Assembly (NCBI GenBank): GCA_021029095.1
Contig: JAJOHG010000019.1
Location: 124,001 to 188,000 of the forward strand
Reading direction: 5' to 3'
Source of the DNA: Phellopilus nigrolimitatus
Taxonomy: Eukaryota > Basidiomycota > Agaricomycetes > Hymenochaetales > Hymenochaetaceae
Length of the DNA: 64,000 nt
Below are positions 12,398-24,768 of this stretch, one piece after another; within the stretch, counting starts at the first letter, position 1; every line of letters starts with the position of its first letter. A model generated the notes under the pieces. That model had not been told where the DNA came from, searched no databases, and was given only the letters and a program-made list of their open reading frames with translations. A program made the position numbers and the translations under genes.

Positions 12398-12962
12398 TTA
12401 GAACACGAAGGCAGAGAAGCCAAGGGCGGCGATGGCGAGGATGGGCACGTTGTTCACAATTGCTCCAGAAGTGGACTGCGTCGACCTACGCGTGGAAGAA
12501 CAAGTATGTCCTTTGAACAAAGGAAAATATAATCCTAAAGACAGAGGACTACTCACGATGCGCTTGCACTCGTCGCGGAGCCAGAAGCCGGACGCGGTCG
12601 GGGAACCAGAGACGCTTTCAGTGAGCGTGACGCCGACAGCGGCGCAATCCGCCTGAGCGAATTGGATGGCACTCTGGAGGTCGCTGCCGGTGCAGGTGCT
12701 TTCAATGCAGTTCGTCGTCGAGCTGACGAAAGCCTGATTCGCGCAGAGGCACTTATTGTCTGTCGACGAGCATGTGCCTGTGTTAGCGGTCGCGATGCAG
12801 GTCAGGGCGCACTCTGCAAATAGGGTCGGAAATGCACAGAGAGCATGTGAGTGACATGCGTAATGCTCATAGGTGAAAGAATTACTGACGGGGTGGGGAT
12901 TGACGCGAGACGAGCGTGGCGAAAGCCGTGCTAGCGAAAAGGAGAGTGACGGAGAGGCGCAT
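12398..12962 (-). CDS. CFEM-domain small secreted protein, probably GPI-anchored
   Basis: A signal peptide, MRLSVTLLFASTAFA, starts at 12962. The mature part has the CFEM pattern of eight Cys (C-ALT-C, then TC, KCLC, NC, TC, DC) within about 60 residues. A Ser/Thr linker and a hydrophobic end (VPILAIAALGFSAFVF) follow, typical of a GPI-attachment signal. My exon model is 12962-12890, 12813-12594 and 12485-12398, 381 bases, 126 residues. It needs donors GTCAGT and GTCCGG. A more usual GTGAGT donor at 12556 would put the GPI tail out of frame, so the second junction is uncertain. CFEM proteins bind heme or act at the cell wall; the specific role is not visible. A TATA-like box lies at 13105-13111. 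Confidence 0.8.
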
Positions 12963-13885
12963 CGCGATTGCTGAAGATGAAAAGGTACAGTAGAGGTGGA
13001 GCGGAGACAAAGCCAAGAGAGCGATAACTCGAAAGGCAGAAGAGAGAACGAAGAACGAAGAGGGCCGTTGGAGGATTGCACTGAGTAGTAGCGAACCGAG
13101 GGGCCTTTATAACTTCGCTACCCCGTTTGTGAAGAAGTCCGAATCTCTGGATAAATTCGAGTGATGCCGTAACACGAGACAAATCCTATCAGTTCAGGAT
13201 GCAGCCTAGGTTCTGAGCAGATTGCAGGAAGTGCGTATTGATTTGATTGGGCGGAAAGCTGATGAGTGTATGGTGAATACGTTCGATCGCACTACGTGAA
13301 GCAGGTCGTTTGTATTAGTGAGAACAGTCATAGCCAAGCATCTCGGTTCCTTTTCAGTATTTCAGCGGAGCGAAGGACGTGAAAAAGGGATGCTTTGTCG
13401 GGCAATGAGGCACGTTCTCAGAGAACAAAGGCCTTTAAAAGTAGTATGTACATCCGTGTACGACTTTCGACTGCCTTGAAAGCAACGACTATGTTTGGTC
13501 GTGCCGATTTAAACCCTGTTACCGGCACTGATCGTCCTCTTTCTATTTCTTGAGATGGGAACTTTCAAATCTAGGCAAATCCAAGCGTGAGTAGCCAGAA
13601 TGGTAGTGCACGACATTGTTCTTTCGAGGCACGAGGAGAACGTTGCGCTCGGTGAGCCATCGCCGAGCGAACACAAATGGAGGACATCATGGTACATGAT
13701 ACGGCCTTCCCTTTTTGGTGGAAATTTGTGTCACATTGGTCACTGAACTTAGTATGTCACATACTTACCTAACTTGCCGAGAAATAGAAACTGTACAGTT
13801 GCAACTCGGCATCTCTTCCAAATTTCGATAGTCCATACCGACGCGAGCGACACACGGCAGACCGACCGACTTCAAGACTACACAA
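12963..13885. other. Divergent promoter region of the CFEM and eL31 genes
   Basis: About 0.9 kb shared upstream space between two divergently transcribed genes. A short TC/CT-rich patch precedes the eL31 start. No ORF with coding character. Confidence 0.5.
13105..13111 (-). promoter_or_regulatory. TATA-like box of the CFEM gene
   Basis: TATAAAG on the minus strand, 143 bases upstream of the CFEM start codon at 12962. Confidence 0.45.
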
Positions 13886-14631
13886 ATGGTGCGTGCCGTT
13901 GTCATCAGGCTGTCTCGCTCTCTGACTGCTTCCTTCCGTGACTGTAGGCCCCGCCAAACAAAAAGGTGAGCGATACCCTTCAGAATAATGTCGACTCCAG
14001 CATCTCATGTAATGTCAAACGCAGACGAACAAGCGCTCCGCCCTTGAGGATGTCGTGACGCGCGAGTACACAATCCACCTGCACAAGCGTGTGCATGGCC
14101 GCTCGTTCAAGAAGCGCGCCCCATGGGCCGTCAAGTCCGTAGTCCAGTTCGCGCAAAAGTCGATGGGCACCCAGGACGTCCGCATCGATCCCAAGCTCAA
14201 CCAGGAGCTTTGGTCGCAGGGCATCAAGAATGTCCCCCATCGCATCCGTGTCCGTCTTGAGCGTGAGTAGTTATTTTTGATGATATTGTGAGACTTGGCT
14301 GGGCGAATTCCGGTGGAAGGGTAGACTTCACTTGGGCAGGGAAAGAGATCTGAGACTCCTGAAAGGAAATAGCGGTGGAGAAGCATCGAATTTTCTTATT
14401 GCCATCTTGTACGTTTTTCTTTTCGTTTTGCTGATTCTGTTTTCTTCATGACCAGGGAAACGCAATGACGAGGAGGATGCGAAAGAAAAGCTCTATACTT
14501 ATGCCTCATATGTACCCGTCGTCTCGTTCAAGGTGCGTTTAATCTGCCATTGACTATCTATGCAGGCCACCAAAAGGTTAAACTACATAAAATCTTAGGG
14601 CCTCGAGACGACCGTGGTAGACGCCGAGTAA
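13886..14631 (+). CDS. RPL31: 60S ribosomal protein eL31
   Basis: Exons 13886-13888, 13948-13965, 14025-14262, 14456-14532 and 14599-14631 sum to 369 bases, 122 residues. The first exon is only the ATG, followed by a 59-base intron. The second exon encodes only six residues (APPNKK). The body matches eL31: [55 protein letters not shown] and a C-terminal [14 protein letters not shown]. The length is normal for the family. eL31 sits near the peptide exit tunnel of the large subunit. Splitting the start codon from the body by an intron is common in fungal ribosomal genes and allows regulation at splicing. Intact and highly conserved. Confidence 0.97.
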
Positions 14632-15697
14632 ATGTACCATCTTCTTTCCGCGTTTTCCTTCTTTCGGCTGTCAGTGTTGGTGGCGGTGGCGGCGGCTGTG
14701 GTGTGAAGGTGTACTGCGCACGACGTCGAGACTGTCGAACTCGGGCTCAGGATGTTCCTGGGACGTTGTATGCTACGGCTAGCATGTCCATGCAATCCTT
14801 CATTTTATGCGCGTGTATATGCATATGTCAAGAGACCATCAAAATCATCTCTGTTTTCTGTTTTCTGACATACGCTGTCATATACTTGTGAGCTCTTTTA
14901 TCTCAGTCCGAAGCAAGACAGCACGACAATATGTACTTTGGGTGCGATGCTCTGACGACGAAGCGGGCTTAAAGTGAACGGAGCAAACGTCAAAAGATCT
15001 CGGAAATGGTTTTCATTCTGGCTGGAAGCTTCACTTTTTCACTCGTGCGATGATGATTTTTACATATGCAGAAATGCCCGTAGACTGACAGTTTGCCAGC
15101 AAGCCTTCGCGATAGCTACAGCGCAACACAAAAGCAACACGTGGTGTGACGCGCGCTGCGAGTCTGAATTTACGAACTCTATAAGACCGCTAGGAAGGAC
15201 ACAGTTCGACTGCGTATACTGACGAATAGCAGTGTATTCGACACGGCTGAGCTCAGCCTTAAATGAATGACGTGCGTGAACCATACAAAGAAGCGTACTA
15301 TCTAGTGATAGAACATCTTTATGACAAAGAGTACCTCGAGCACAAGAGAAATGTTCTGAAGAACACAGATAAATAACTTAGAGTATCATTGATGCTTTTA
15401 TGACCATGCCACCATGAAAGAGCAGAAACCGAGAGCAAACCCAAGTGAAACTGAAGTCGACGGCACAGGATGAAGGCTGGTGAAGATGGTACCTCTCATA
15501 AGTATAGGAGACGCGCGAAGGGAGGTAGGACGAGTTCTCGAGTATATAAGCATGTACCGAGTACAAGTTGACTTTTTGAGGGGTCATTTAACCAACAAGA
15601 CAAGTTCACCAGTACATTCAGGCAGCACTATTTTGCACATCAGAAAGATGCAGAAGAAAGAAGAATTGGTCCGTAGCACTCGCGCATAAGCTCTCGC
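14632..15697. other. Intergenic, convergent
   Basis: Roughly 1 kb between the eL31 3' end and the phosphatase 3' end. Contains a GGTGGCGGTGGCGGC microsatellite-like stretch near 14680. Only scattered ORFs without coding bias. Confidence 0.5.
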
Positions 15698-17935
15698 CTA
15701 TGTACCGCCCGTCTTCGGTCTGACGCTCGCAGGCGGACGTCCGTCAGTGATCAAGTCTGGCTCCGGAATAGTGTAGTTCCCAAAGCAGTCGAACGCGAAG
15801 TCGACCTCGCCGAGCCGTGTTTTCATGGCGTCGATGAAGGTGCCGAGTTCGCACAGCCCGTCCTTGTCCTCCTGGCAGCCCGCGATTCCCGTGAGCGGAA
15901 CGACGGCATCGTTGAGCAGCCAGCGGATGTGCGTCGGCTCAGATGAGGCGGGGCAGGACAGGACCTGCCCGACGAGCTGCGAAGCAAATGGGGAGATACG
16001 GCTTGCGAAATATGTCTGAAAACGCGTTGCTTCAGCGATTACAATGATTACTTGAACTTAACTTTTACAGTACCTGGTTTTCCGGAATGTGGTCCGTCGG
16101 CAAAGGCCCGTTCGCATTTAAGGTCGTGAAGTTGAGCGCCACAACGACTGAAAGGCCAGATCAACTTCGTGGAGAAAAACAGAAAGCTAAACACTAGTGA
16201 CGAACTCGAAGAAATGATTGTGTCGTGCGTAGCGTCCACGAAAATGGGCTGATAAAGCGGGAACGTGACGTTGCTGTCGGTGATCGTAGCGTTCGTTGAA
16301 GAATTGTGTTCCGTTATCGGAGTTTGCGTCAGGCGGGATACGAGTTCTTGCACGTAGCCGATGCCCTGAGCAGCTGTCGTCGGATTACCAGGTCCAAACC
16401 CGTACCAGAAGTCGAGGTCTAAGAAGACCGAATAAATTAGATGCTCAATATTGAAACGCCATGTTATTTACCAAACCAATACTCGAAGTTCGTATACTCC
16501 TCCTGCGTGAAGAGGTCACAAAACTCGGACGTCCCGAGGGCAACAGTCTAAGTAATCATGCATCATCAGCTTCTGAAGGACAGGCTGCTCGTCCATGTGC
16601 ACTCATATACTCACTTCGTACGCGCATGTGGTTTGCATTCCCAGCACGTCCGAAATTGTAAGGTTGACGCCCTCAATAAGCGGAGAGAGGCGCTTGAGGG
16701 CATCCTGAAGATAGACATCCGCCCACTTATCTGCCATTGTCGTCCCGAAGCTACCAATCGTGGCAGTATTTGAATTGTTACAGGTGTCGTACGGAGCGAG
16801 CGTGTTGTTGAATCCGACCTCCTCTATGGTGATCACCTGCCGGTAATCCGTCAGGAAGTCCGGAACGCCAAAAAAGCCGGCAGCAAAGTTTTGGCTGGAA
16901 AACAAAAGAAGCGGTATAAGTCATGGACATGTCAGGAGAATTTTGCTCGCAGGCATACGCAGATTGGACCATTCGTTCCTCGGATGTCGTACGAAAGACA
17001 GGAAGTCCAGTGAAATTCTTTAAAAATTCGCCGTACTTCATACGGAAAGAGACACCAAGGTTGAACCTTAAATACGCAAATTAGTTACGCTAATATTCTC
17101 GTTTACAATGCACTTACAATTGCTGGCGCCCGAAAGGTGTCAAAAGCTCGGCACCCAGCTTCATTATATTTCTTTAGTAAACAAGTAAAATCAGCTCTCA
17201 GAGAAAAGCGTACCTTGTATGTCCAGGTATTGAGAAAAGCAAGATCACCTGTAGCCGTGAAACCAGTGCCTGCGACAGTCGCATTATGCAATTTTGTAGC
17301 AAACATAGACGGCGAGGCACCGGTTGTAGGATAGCGAGCGCCTATAGAACGGAGTTAATTTTATCAAGAATAACACAAAGTTTTTGGGTTGGTTCTGCCA
17401 ACAAACTTACCATGTCGATGGACGAGATGAACCTGATTAAGTTCGCATCCAGCCGGAATGAGCATATTAGCCTCAGGAAGCCCGAAGGAGTCTACGGAAA
17501 ACATCGGTGCAAGATTTCCCCATGTCCGAAGAACATTGAATGAAGACTTGTTGTCGAATGTCGACGGGTTCAGGAGGGGGAAAGCGCCTGTAACTTTCGG
17601 CACAGAAGTCGCTGTAGCGACCTCTTCAGGCTCATCGCCAGCTAAACCGCATGACGTAACTAAGTCGGGTTCCATGCGCAAGAACCGAGGAACTCACTGG
17701 GTGTGGGTCCAGCAAAACCGACTACCGATGCGGCAGGGAAGAACGAGTTAAATGCTGATCCCGCATTAGTAGCATTGGGAAGCGGGAATACAGCACTCGT
17801 AGTCGAGCCAGCAAATGCAGATGCCTTGAAGGCCGCACGCTCAACCCAACGGATAGCGAACGCGTGAGGCAGACAAGCGAAAAGGACGAGCACGACTGGG
17901 TGCATGCTGGCGAACACAGACAAGCCGCGACTCAT
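15698..17935 (-). CDS. Secreted histidine acid phosphatase, phytase type
   Basis: Ten exons (17935-17698, 17641-17411, 17341-17214, 17158-17118, 17066-16959, 16894-16615, 16547-16472, 16418-16206, 16147-16074, 16015-15698) sum to 1707 bases, 568 residues. The catalytic RHGxRxP motif is present as HRHGARYPT, its Gly codon split by the intron 17342-17410. The proton-donor HD motif appears as VDATHDTI near the C-terminal third. The N-terminus is a signal peptide; MHPVVLVLFACLPHAFA from an internal ATG at 17905 looks the better start than the ATG at 17935. Several NxS/T sites fit a secreted glycoprotein. The family hydrolyses phosphomonoesters, often phytate, outside the cell. Substrate choice between phytate and general phosphate esters is not resolved. 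Intact. Confidence 0.9.
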
Positions 17936-18819
17936 AATCGCCAGTCATTCCGGCTTTCGGTACTTTAAGTAGTCGTCAGGATCGCATGAATGCCGTTTGC
18001 AGTTGTTTTATATCACGATTTAGGGACAGATGAGTTTCTGATGTTCCTTGCACATGGTCGGTATAGAGTGACGGAAAACGGAAGATAAGATGCTAAGGAC
18101 GGCATGCAACTCGGGGTTTGAAGTCCGCTATTCTGTCAATAAGATTATCCGAGCCCTTTCCCTCTGAAAATCGAGTCTCTCGACTTACTCCTACCCTATT
18201 TGAGCTCTGAGAAGACGAACGTTGGAGGAGAATGTGTTATGTCAGGCTTATAGAGTGCTCAGCATGCCATAATTTATCACCCACATGCTCAGCGCTCAGC
18301 GCCCCTTGATTGATCCAGACATTTTTTTCGTCATTTTTTCCCCCAAGTGCTGTAACTCTTGTATTCGGGATCCGGATACACATCAAACGTGCGTGCTCAG
18401 GCGCGCGGCCGCTTATCTACGAGTGACTTGCCTTTTGACATGAAGCTCATTATCTAACATGATTTCTTTTGCGATAATGTCTGAGACGAGATATGGATAT
18501 ACTGTCTATCGCTAGCTGTTCAGACCATAAGTTCAAACGTGCATGAAGACTGCACCCAGCTCAAGCGGGACTTCGCAGCAGACACGCAATTGAATTTGTT
18601 CGTACCAATGAAGTCAAGCCGTCAATCCTAAGTTCGTAGATTTGCTTCAGCGTGGCGGTCAAGAATCGTAAATCGCAAGACGACCTCATCGGTCCATATT
18701 TTGCGCAAGCCTACATGACAGATGCGGGAAGTGTAGAAAAAAAATAGGCTATGCCATACATATGCGACTCCGTCGACTCCATGAACCTAGACACCAGACC
18801 AGAAAGGTGGGCGCGCTGC
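17936..18819. other. Promoter of the phosphatase gene and 3' region of eL34
   Basis: About 0.9 kb, AT-rich with T-runs near 18320-18340. No ORF, RNA gene or repeat recognised. Confidence 0.5.
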
Positions 18820-19289
18820 TCACTTCCTGCCGGGCTTCGTTTGCGACTTGATGACTTTCTTCACGATCTTCGCCTCCTCGACAAGGAATGCGCGCATGAT
18901 GCTGATGGTAGAAAATAATGTTAGGAAAATGATTTGGCGAAAACTAAGATGTGTTGACTGAAGACGTACCGCGACCTGACGCAGTCACCGCATCGCGAAC
19001 CACCGTATGCGCGGCGCACAGTCTTGATACGTTTCGAAACCGTGGCGTATTGACGCGGGCGGAGTGCAGGGACCTGTACATAATAAAGGTAAATTGCAAT
19101 TCCAAAAGATCATTCGATAGGTCAACATACACCAGGAAGGGCGATGCCGCAGTCACCGCACTTGGGAGCAGTGCCCGGCTTTTTGAGGTGGTGGTAGACG
19201 AGCTTGCCACCCGGAGTCTTGACTATGCGTCTCCTGTTCGAAGTGGTATTGTAGGGAGTGCGCCTGCGGATCGTCACGCGTTGGGCCAT
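18820..19289 (-). CDS. RPL34: 60S ribosomal protein eL34
   Basis: Exons 19289-19131, 19073-18970 and 18901-18820 give 345 bases, 114 residues. Diagnostic segments: MAQRVTIRRRTPYNTTSNRR, KTPGGKLVYHHLKKPGTAPK, the CGDCG zinc-knuckle-like pair, RPRQYATVSKRIKTVRRAYG and RCGDCVRSRI. The protein ends in a Lys-rich tail (KVIKSQTKPGRK). Length and motifs are those of eL34, a large-subunit protein. Introns fall at the usual fungal positions and all junctions are canonical. Intact. Confidence 0.97.
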
Positions 19290-19905
19290 TGCTAAAGCTA
19301 AAAGGCGGCAGTCAGACCACAGAAGCTCGACATCAGGTTGTCCTCGAAATGGCGCGCCAGAATACGCTTTTGAGATAAAATGGATGGGTCTCTCTGAAGA
19401 GGTCTCTCCCACAGCATAACCACCAGCACGCAATCTTCCCCACATCCGTTCGCCAACCAGTGTTTCCCAGCCCGACCGCATCATCGCCAACACCTTGAGT
19501 TCATATTCCCCTCACTGCTTTCGCATAACCTCCTGGACGAATTATAAACCATTTGACTCACATTGAGGATGGAGAGGCCCTGCAGCACTCCATAAATCAG
19601 TATCTCCAGGGACGTACTCAAAAAACGGGCATACCTTTGTCTTGAGGATGTCGTTGCCGCCGTGCTTATTCTCTCGACAACTTCGTCAAAGTCCGTTACA
19701 AGAACTGTACAGTAGATAAACGGCATATGCCGTTCCCAAAGGGAGCAATGATGGGTCAGCAGTGCTTTGTCATGCACTTCTTTTCGCTTATGCAATTGTC
19801 ACAGAGCGTATCTGTGTCACACTCACGCGGCGCGAATCTTCGGTCGTCGAACATCGACTTGCCGACGACAACGACCACCACGACAGTGTCGCTGCTTCCG
19901 TTGCC
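19290..19905. other. Divergent promoter of eL34 and the GT69 gene
   Basis: A 616-base head-to-head spacer. Contains a CAACGACCACCACGACA repeat-like patch just before the GT69 start. No coding signal. Confidence 0.5.
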
Positions 19906-21704
19906 ATGTCATTCAAAGGCAAAAGCACCTTGTCTCCGCTCGCGCGCCTGCGCTTGCGCATTCCAGGGCCGTTGATGCTGGTCATTGGTATCTGTCTCGG
20001 CCTGTTGTACGCAAGACTTTCTTCAGACCACGTATGACGCTCTGTTCAACTTAAGCATGAGGACCAAAGGCACTGAACATTACTCCCTACGCTATACAGT
20101 CGTCGGAAAAGGAGATCTGGCGGGGTGGGCGCGTCTCCACCTTACATTCGAGCTTTGGATCCTCGTCGCGACATCCAATCGCAATGCCGACTCTGAAGCA
20201 ACGAAAACGCGTTCTCGACCTCCTCACCACCCTGACCCCGCATTACACGAGGGAGTGTACCCGTGCTGTGCAACCTCTTTACGTTGAGCAAGCAATAGAG
20301 CGGTACTCGCCGCTCATTGGCCATCAGACACCGTCACAGCCTATCATGGCTTGGGACACTCGGTCTGAATCCCATAGAACCAAACGGAGACCCGATGCAA
20401 CACATACGACGTGACCTTACACCGCAGAACCACAAGTATTTTTTTGCCATTAATTTGTACAACTCATTCGACATCATTCCGGACCTCTTTTCGACAATGT
20501 TCCGCGTCGGCGCTATCGTTGGGTACCAGAACATATTCGTGTCTATCTACGAGAATGGGTCGACAGACCAGACACAGGCGCTTCTTCGCATATTTGACGC
20601 GCTGATGCACAGCGCCGGGATGCGCGTTATCATCAAGTCTAGCAACAGGAAGCGAGGTATTCATGCACATCGCATTGAATACCTTGCGGAGGTTCGCAAT
20701 GCTGCCATGGGACCGTTGTACTGACCTGCGTGATTCTGAGAACGAATATTTCGACTCGGTAATCTTCATGAACGATATTCTGCCGTGCGTTGATGATTTG
20801 CTCGAGCTCATTTGGCAGAGTCGACGACAGAACGCCGGTGTCACCTGTGCAGCGGACTATATGTACCACGACGAAATTGTGCGTTGATATTCTATCAAAT
20901 ACAGTCCATTACCTAGACTAACGTGCTATTAGCGCCAACCTGTTTTCTATGACAACTGGGTAGCCCGCGACATTAATGGCACAGCACTCGAGAATACGCC
21001 CTTCGAGGATGTCTTCCACGACGTATCTTCCTCGTATCGTTTTCAGCGACACCTACCCATACAGGTTCAGTCATGCTGGAATGGGATCGCGGTGCTCGAC
21101 CCGGCACCTTTATATGCTGCGCCATATGTGCGCTTTCGTATGGCTCGTATCCATGAGCGAGAGTGTTCTGCTTCTGAGTGCTCGCTCCTGTGTAACGATT
21201 ATTGGTCGGCAGGCTACGGTCGTATTATCATGGTCCCGCGCGTAAAGCTCGCGTATGACTTCAAGGTGTTCGATATCATACACCCACAGCGGAGGAACTT
21301 GACATCGATCAGGGGTTACACACGCCTTGGCGGATTGCCGGACAATCCGCGTACGGACCCACAGGATCGTTCATGGTTCGGCCCTCACGATCGGTTATTC
21401 GTAGAGGAAGAGAGTGAGGAGCTCAAGTTCCAGTCGGGTCCCGAATACGGTGAGCCATGTCCCTTTTTTCTACTTCGCTCTGGGACTCAATTGCCGCATA
21501 GTATGGTGCTGGGGTTGGGACGGTGCTGGAGACCTCGACGGACCAGACGTCGATCCTATCTGGGAACTTATGCCGAATGCATCCACGAAGGTCGACGCTG
21601 TTCGCGTCAGACATAATCGCAGCTTTCAAAATGCATTGAATGTGGCTATATATCTACCGCCTCCTGGGGAGTTTTGCTCATGGAGTCAACAATCACATAT
21701 CTGA
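19906..21704 (+). pseudogene. CAP59-type alpha-1,3-mannosyltransferase (GT69), two frame breaks
   Basis: Starts MSFKGKSTLSPLARLRLRIP followed by one hydrophobic span (PGPLMLVIGICLGLLYA), a type II Golgi anchor. Introns lie at 20032-20099, around 20885-20933 (GTGCGT..ATTAG) and around 21450-21500. Family blocks are clear: HKYFFAINLYNSFDIIPDLF, VSIYENGSTDQTQALLRIFD, FMNDILPCVDDLLELIW, AADYMYHDE, YDNWVARDINGTALE and VWCWGWDGAGDLDGP. The frame must shift by +1 twice: somewhere near 20315-20335, and at 20722 where TAC is followed by TGA and the next frame resumes with DLRDSENEYFD. With the breaks the gene would not make full-length enzyme. The family builds mannan-type surface or O-linked glycans (Cryptococcus CAP59, CMT1). 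Consensus error is the alternative to decay. Confidence 0.75.
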
Positions 21705-22183
21705 CTTTCTTGCTTGTTATCATAATTATTTCGGGGTTTTGAGACACTTTGTATTCCTTTGCTTAAGATTTATTGAACACTGCATCTGTAAATTATTCCT
21801 AGAATACGCTGTCTATTTACAGAATATGTTTTCTCCAGTAAGCTACATCATGCAGCCTCTAGACGACTCTACGGTTCTCAGTGAGTTTTCAACCGATTCC
21901 GACGTGTAAGCGTCCGTATCATGCAAAGGACGTTCTAGCGTGACGAATGCACTGGTGACGCCAACATGTTGTGTAAAATCCCGTTCAAGTCGATGACAAG
22001 AGTTGATAAGACTACATAGACTTTTGAATACAGGTGTCCAATTGATCAAGGCAGACAGCAGTTGATACACGAGAAGCATGGCTTTTCTTGAAGGTCTTCC
22101 TTTTAAACGTACTATACATGGGGTTGAATAGTCTCCTCACAAACTCATCGTGAAAGGCCTATTCCTTCTGAGGTCACGATACC
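21705..22183. other. Intergenic, convergent
   Basis: AT-rich 0.5 kb between the GT69 and CSN1 3' ends. Nothing recognised. Confidence 0.5.
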
Positions 22184-24070
22184 TCATACCTCAATAGCGT
22201 TTTCGATAGTCATCGCAATCGGGTGTTCAATCATCTGGCGCTGAGTTTTCGGGGCCTTGACTACGAGATCAGCTTGCTGTCTAAAAGTGAAAATGTCTTA
22301 GGCCATTTGGCAGGTTCATGCATAGAACGAAAAACACTTACAGTCGCATGCGAAGCAACAGTTTGCGGTTCGTTGCCTGGATTTGCGCGCCGGCCTGCGC
22401 GGCGCGTGAAAAAAGAGTAGCGCGCTGGTCAACAACATTGGCTTTCAAGATCTGCAGCACAGTAACCTAATAAGCTCCAGTACCTAAATATCCTTCAAGA
22501 ACATACCTTGTTGCGACTGTCCACTCGTCCCTTGATGTTCCCACTCTGAATGAGGCCAACGACAAGCATCTCTATCTCTTTGACTTCTAGTCCAAATGCC
22601 GCCGCCATTTTCTGTAGCTTGACCGTCGCAAATGGTTGGAAATACAAGACCAGAGCGCGGTCGCGAATGAGATTCCTTAAATCATGAATGTGTGCGGCCA
22701 AGTGAACATCGAGATCGTGCCGTGCCTATCGAGAACTGCTTAAGCAATTATAATGATCGAGGAACAGAATTAAGCATACGCTGTACTTTTCGAGGAGCTC
22801 GAGCACAATCTTAAATTTGCTGCTCATGTATGCAGTCACAAGCTCGCGAACATACGGCTCCTGTTCGAGGTAAATGGTGAACACCTCATTTTGAAGAAGT
22901 TGTGCTTTTATGGCACCGCGAGACAGCGTCGCCAGAGCACACAATGTTCCATATATGGCGATGTCAGACGGCGAAATAATCTGAGAATACGCTATTTAGT
23001 CCTTGCTCGTGACCAGTTGAAGGCGGAACGCACCTTTCCGTCCCAATCTTCAAGTCCTTTCGGAGGACCAAGTTTCAGGAACGTGACTGCAGCTTTTTCA
23101 TAACTTGCCTGGCCAAGATGGGCAAGTGCCATGGCGACGTCAAGCTTCGTCTGGACCTTCTCGCGCTCTGCTGAGGGAGCAGTCTTCTTGTGCAGCTGCG
23201 CAGAAGGGACGGAACCTCCTGGCCCGGTGTTGGCGGTCGAAGTGGCCACGTCCAACGCAGCATCGGCCTTGAAGACGTACGTGCTGATATGTGAGTAGTT
23301 GCGTTGTTCAATGATCAGCTGTGAAAAGTATTAAAACACTTTTTCGACGAGAAGCATTAGTGTGGCATACTTCGAGGACAGACAGACACATGTCGAGAAC
23401 GTGTTGACTGGCCGTGCAGAACTCACGAGACTTCGTGTAATGCTTGAGTGCAATGCCGTCGTCACCTATTGCTCGATAGAAGTTCCCCAAGTCACGGTGT
23501 GCCATCTAATTAAGCGGTGAGCAAGGAAATGAGCCTAGGATGCTAGACGGTTGTCTCACTCGTATGCTCTCTTTGATCATATTGCTCTGATATGTCTTTA
23601 GCTCAACCTCGAGCTTGTTCCGTTCGTTCGTATTGGCCGCCATGACAGCCTCCGACCACGCATCATCCACCTCAATGAAGTCGGCACCTTCCGGAAGTAC
23701 AACATTATACAGATTGACCAACGCCCGATAGAACGCCACATCGCGGCCCGCCTTTATGCGCTGAATGGCGAGCTGAAATGTCGCGTTTGCGAGTGTCGGG
23801 CAGCGCTCCAGAATGTGGAGCAGTCGGTAGATTGCGGTCCTATCTATCGCATGTTTGAAAATAAGATATGCATGTACGATAAATAGAAGTACATGACATA
23901 CCACTATAGCCTGCAATGTACGCCTCGAGGTCAAACGGATGCGCATCGTCCACCACTACAGGAGCAAGCATAGGCTTCTTTCCCTCTGCCTTGTTCGACG
24001 TCTCGACTTGAGACGATGCCTGCGTAATCTCTTCCGCAGAAAAGTCTCCGTCTACATCCATGCGTTGCAT
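22184..24070 (-). CDS. CSN1: COP9 signalosome subunit 1
   Basis: Eight exons (24070-23902, 23843-23560, 23505-23371, 23318-23034, 22980-22780, 22725-22507, 22466-22342, 22280-22184) total 1515 bases, 504 residues, all in phase. The signature stretch [40 protein letters not shown] and [14 protein letters not shown] identifies CSN1 (GPS1). The C-terminal PCI domain includes [19 protein letters not shown] and ends [13 protein letters not shown]1 is a scaffold of the complex that removes Nedd8 from cullins and so controls SCF ubiquitin ligases; this connects it functionally to the F-box proteins in the window, though they are not linked in an operon sense. The acidic leader ([16 protein letters not shown]) precedes the first helical repeat. 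Intact. Confidence 0.94.
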
Positions 24071-24768
24071 CGTAGATTTGGACAGCTGATGTGAGGTCGT
24101 TCGACTTTGAAGGGATGGTCGCGGCGCGCCTTCAAGGCCATCCGCGAAGTGTGTCCGTGATTACTGGATGCGGAAGGTTTGGGCTTGATTTGTCGACTCT
24201 CACTGCGGTGGCAACAGTTTGCTGAAGAGCTATTTACTTGAAGAAAAACATTCTACAGTGAATGGAATGTACACGTACGAATAAGTAACTTCTCAGAAGA
24301 AAAGTATAAAAGGACTTACATCACTTGTGTTACATTGAGTCCATTATTGTCCCGAAAAGTGGAAGGGCAAACACAAGCCACACATAAATGTGCCATCCCA
24401 AAACTACATGTGTACTTTCAGAGGATTTTCTTATCCTTGCTATGCTGTCTAGCGAGCATCCATCCATACGACTTAATTAGAAACAAAAAATCATACAAGC
24501 AGTATCCATGGCACATGTCCTCGCTAAAATTATTCGAGAACCTAATAAAAGTCTATCCTTTAACACGAATATCTCTACATCACTTATACTGCATCTGTTG
24601 TTATGGTGCACAGAATGTCTGCCATGCCTAGCTCAAGACGATGGAGTGATTAATAGATGAATGTTGTGCCTGAAAGGATGATTAGTACCGGTACCACAGT
24701 TACCGGGACCTTAGTATTTTCCACGTTCGTCCTTTCGGCTGCTCCTCGCCGCTCCTGTCACTGAGTTT
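24071..24768. other. Intergenic
   Basis: CSN1 promoter and downstream region of the GH5 gene. AT-rich, with one ORF (24335-24631) that lacks coding character. Confidence 0.5.

Noticed and set aside
12486..12556. Intron with GTGAGT donor as the last intron of the CFEM gene
   Set aside because: It places the GPI-signal tail out of frame; a weaker upstream donor keeps the frame, so the standard-looking site is noted but not used.
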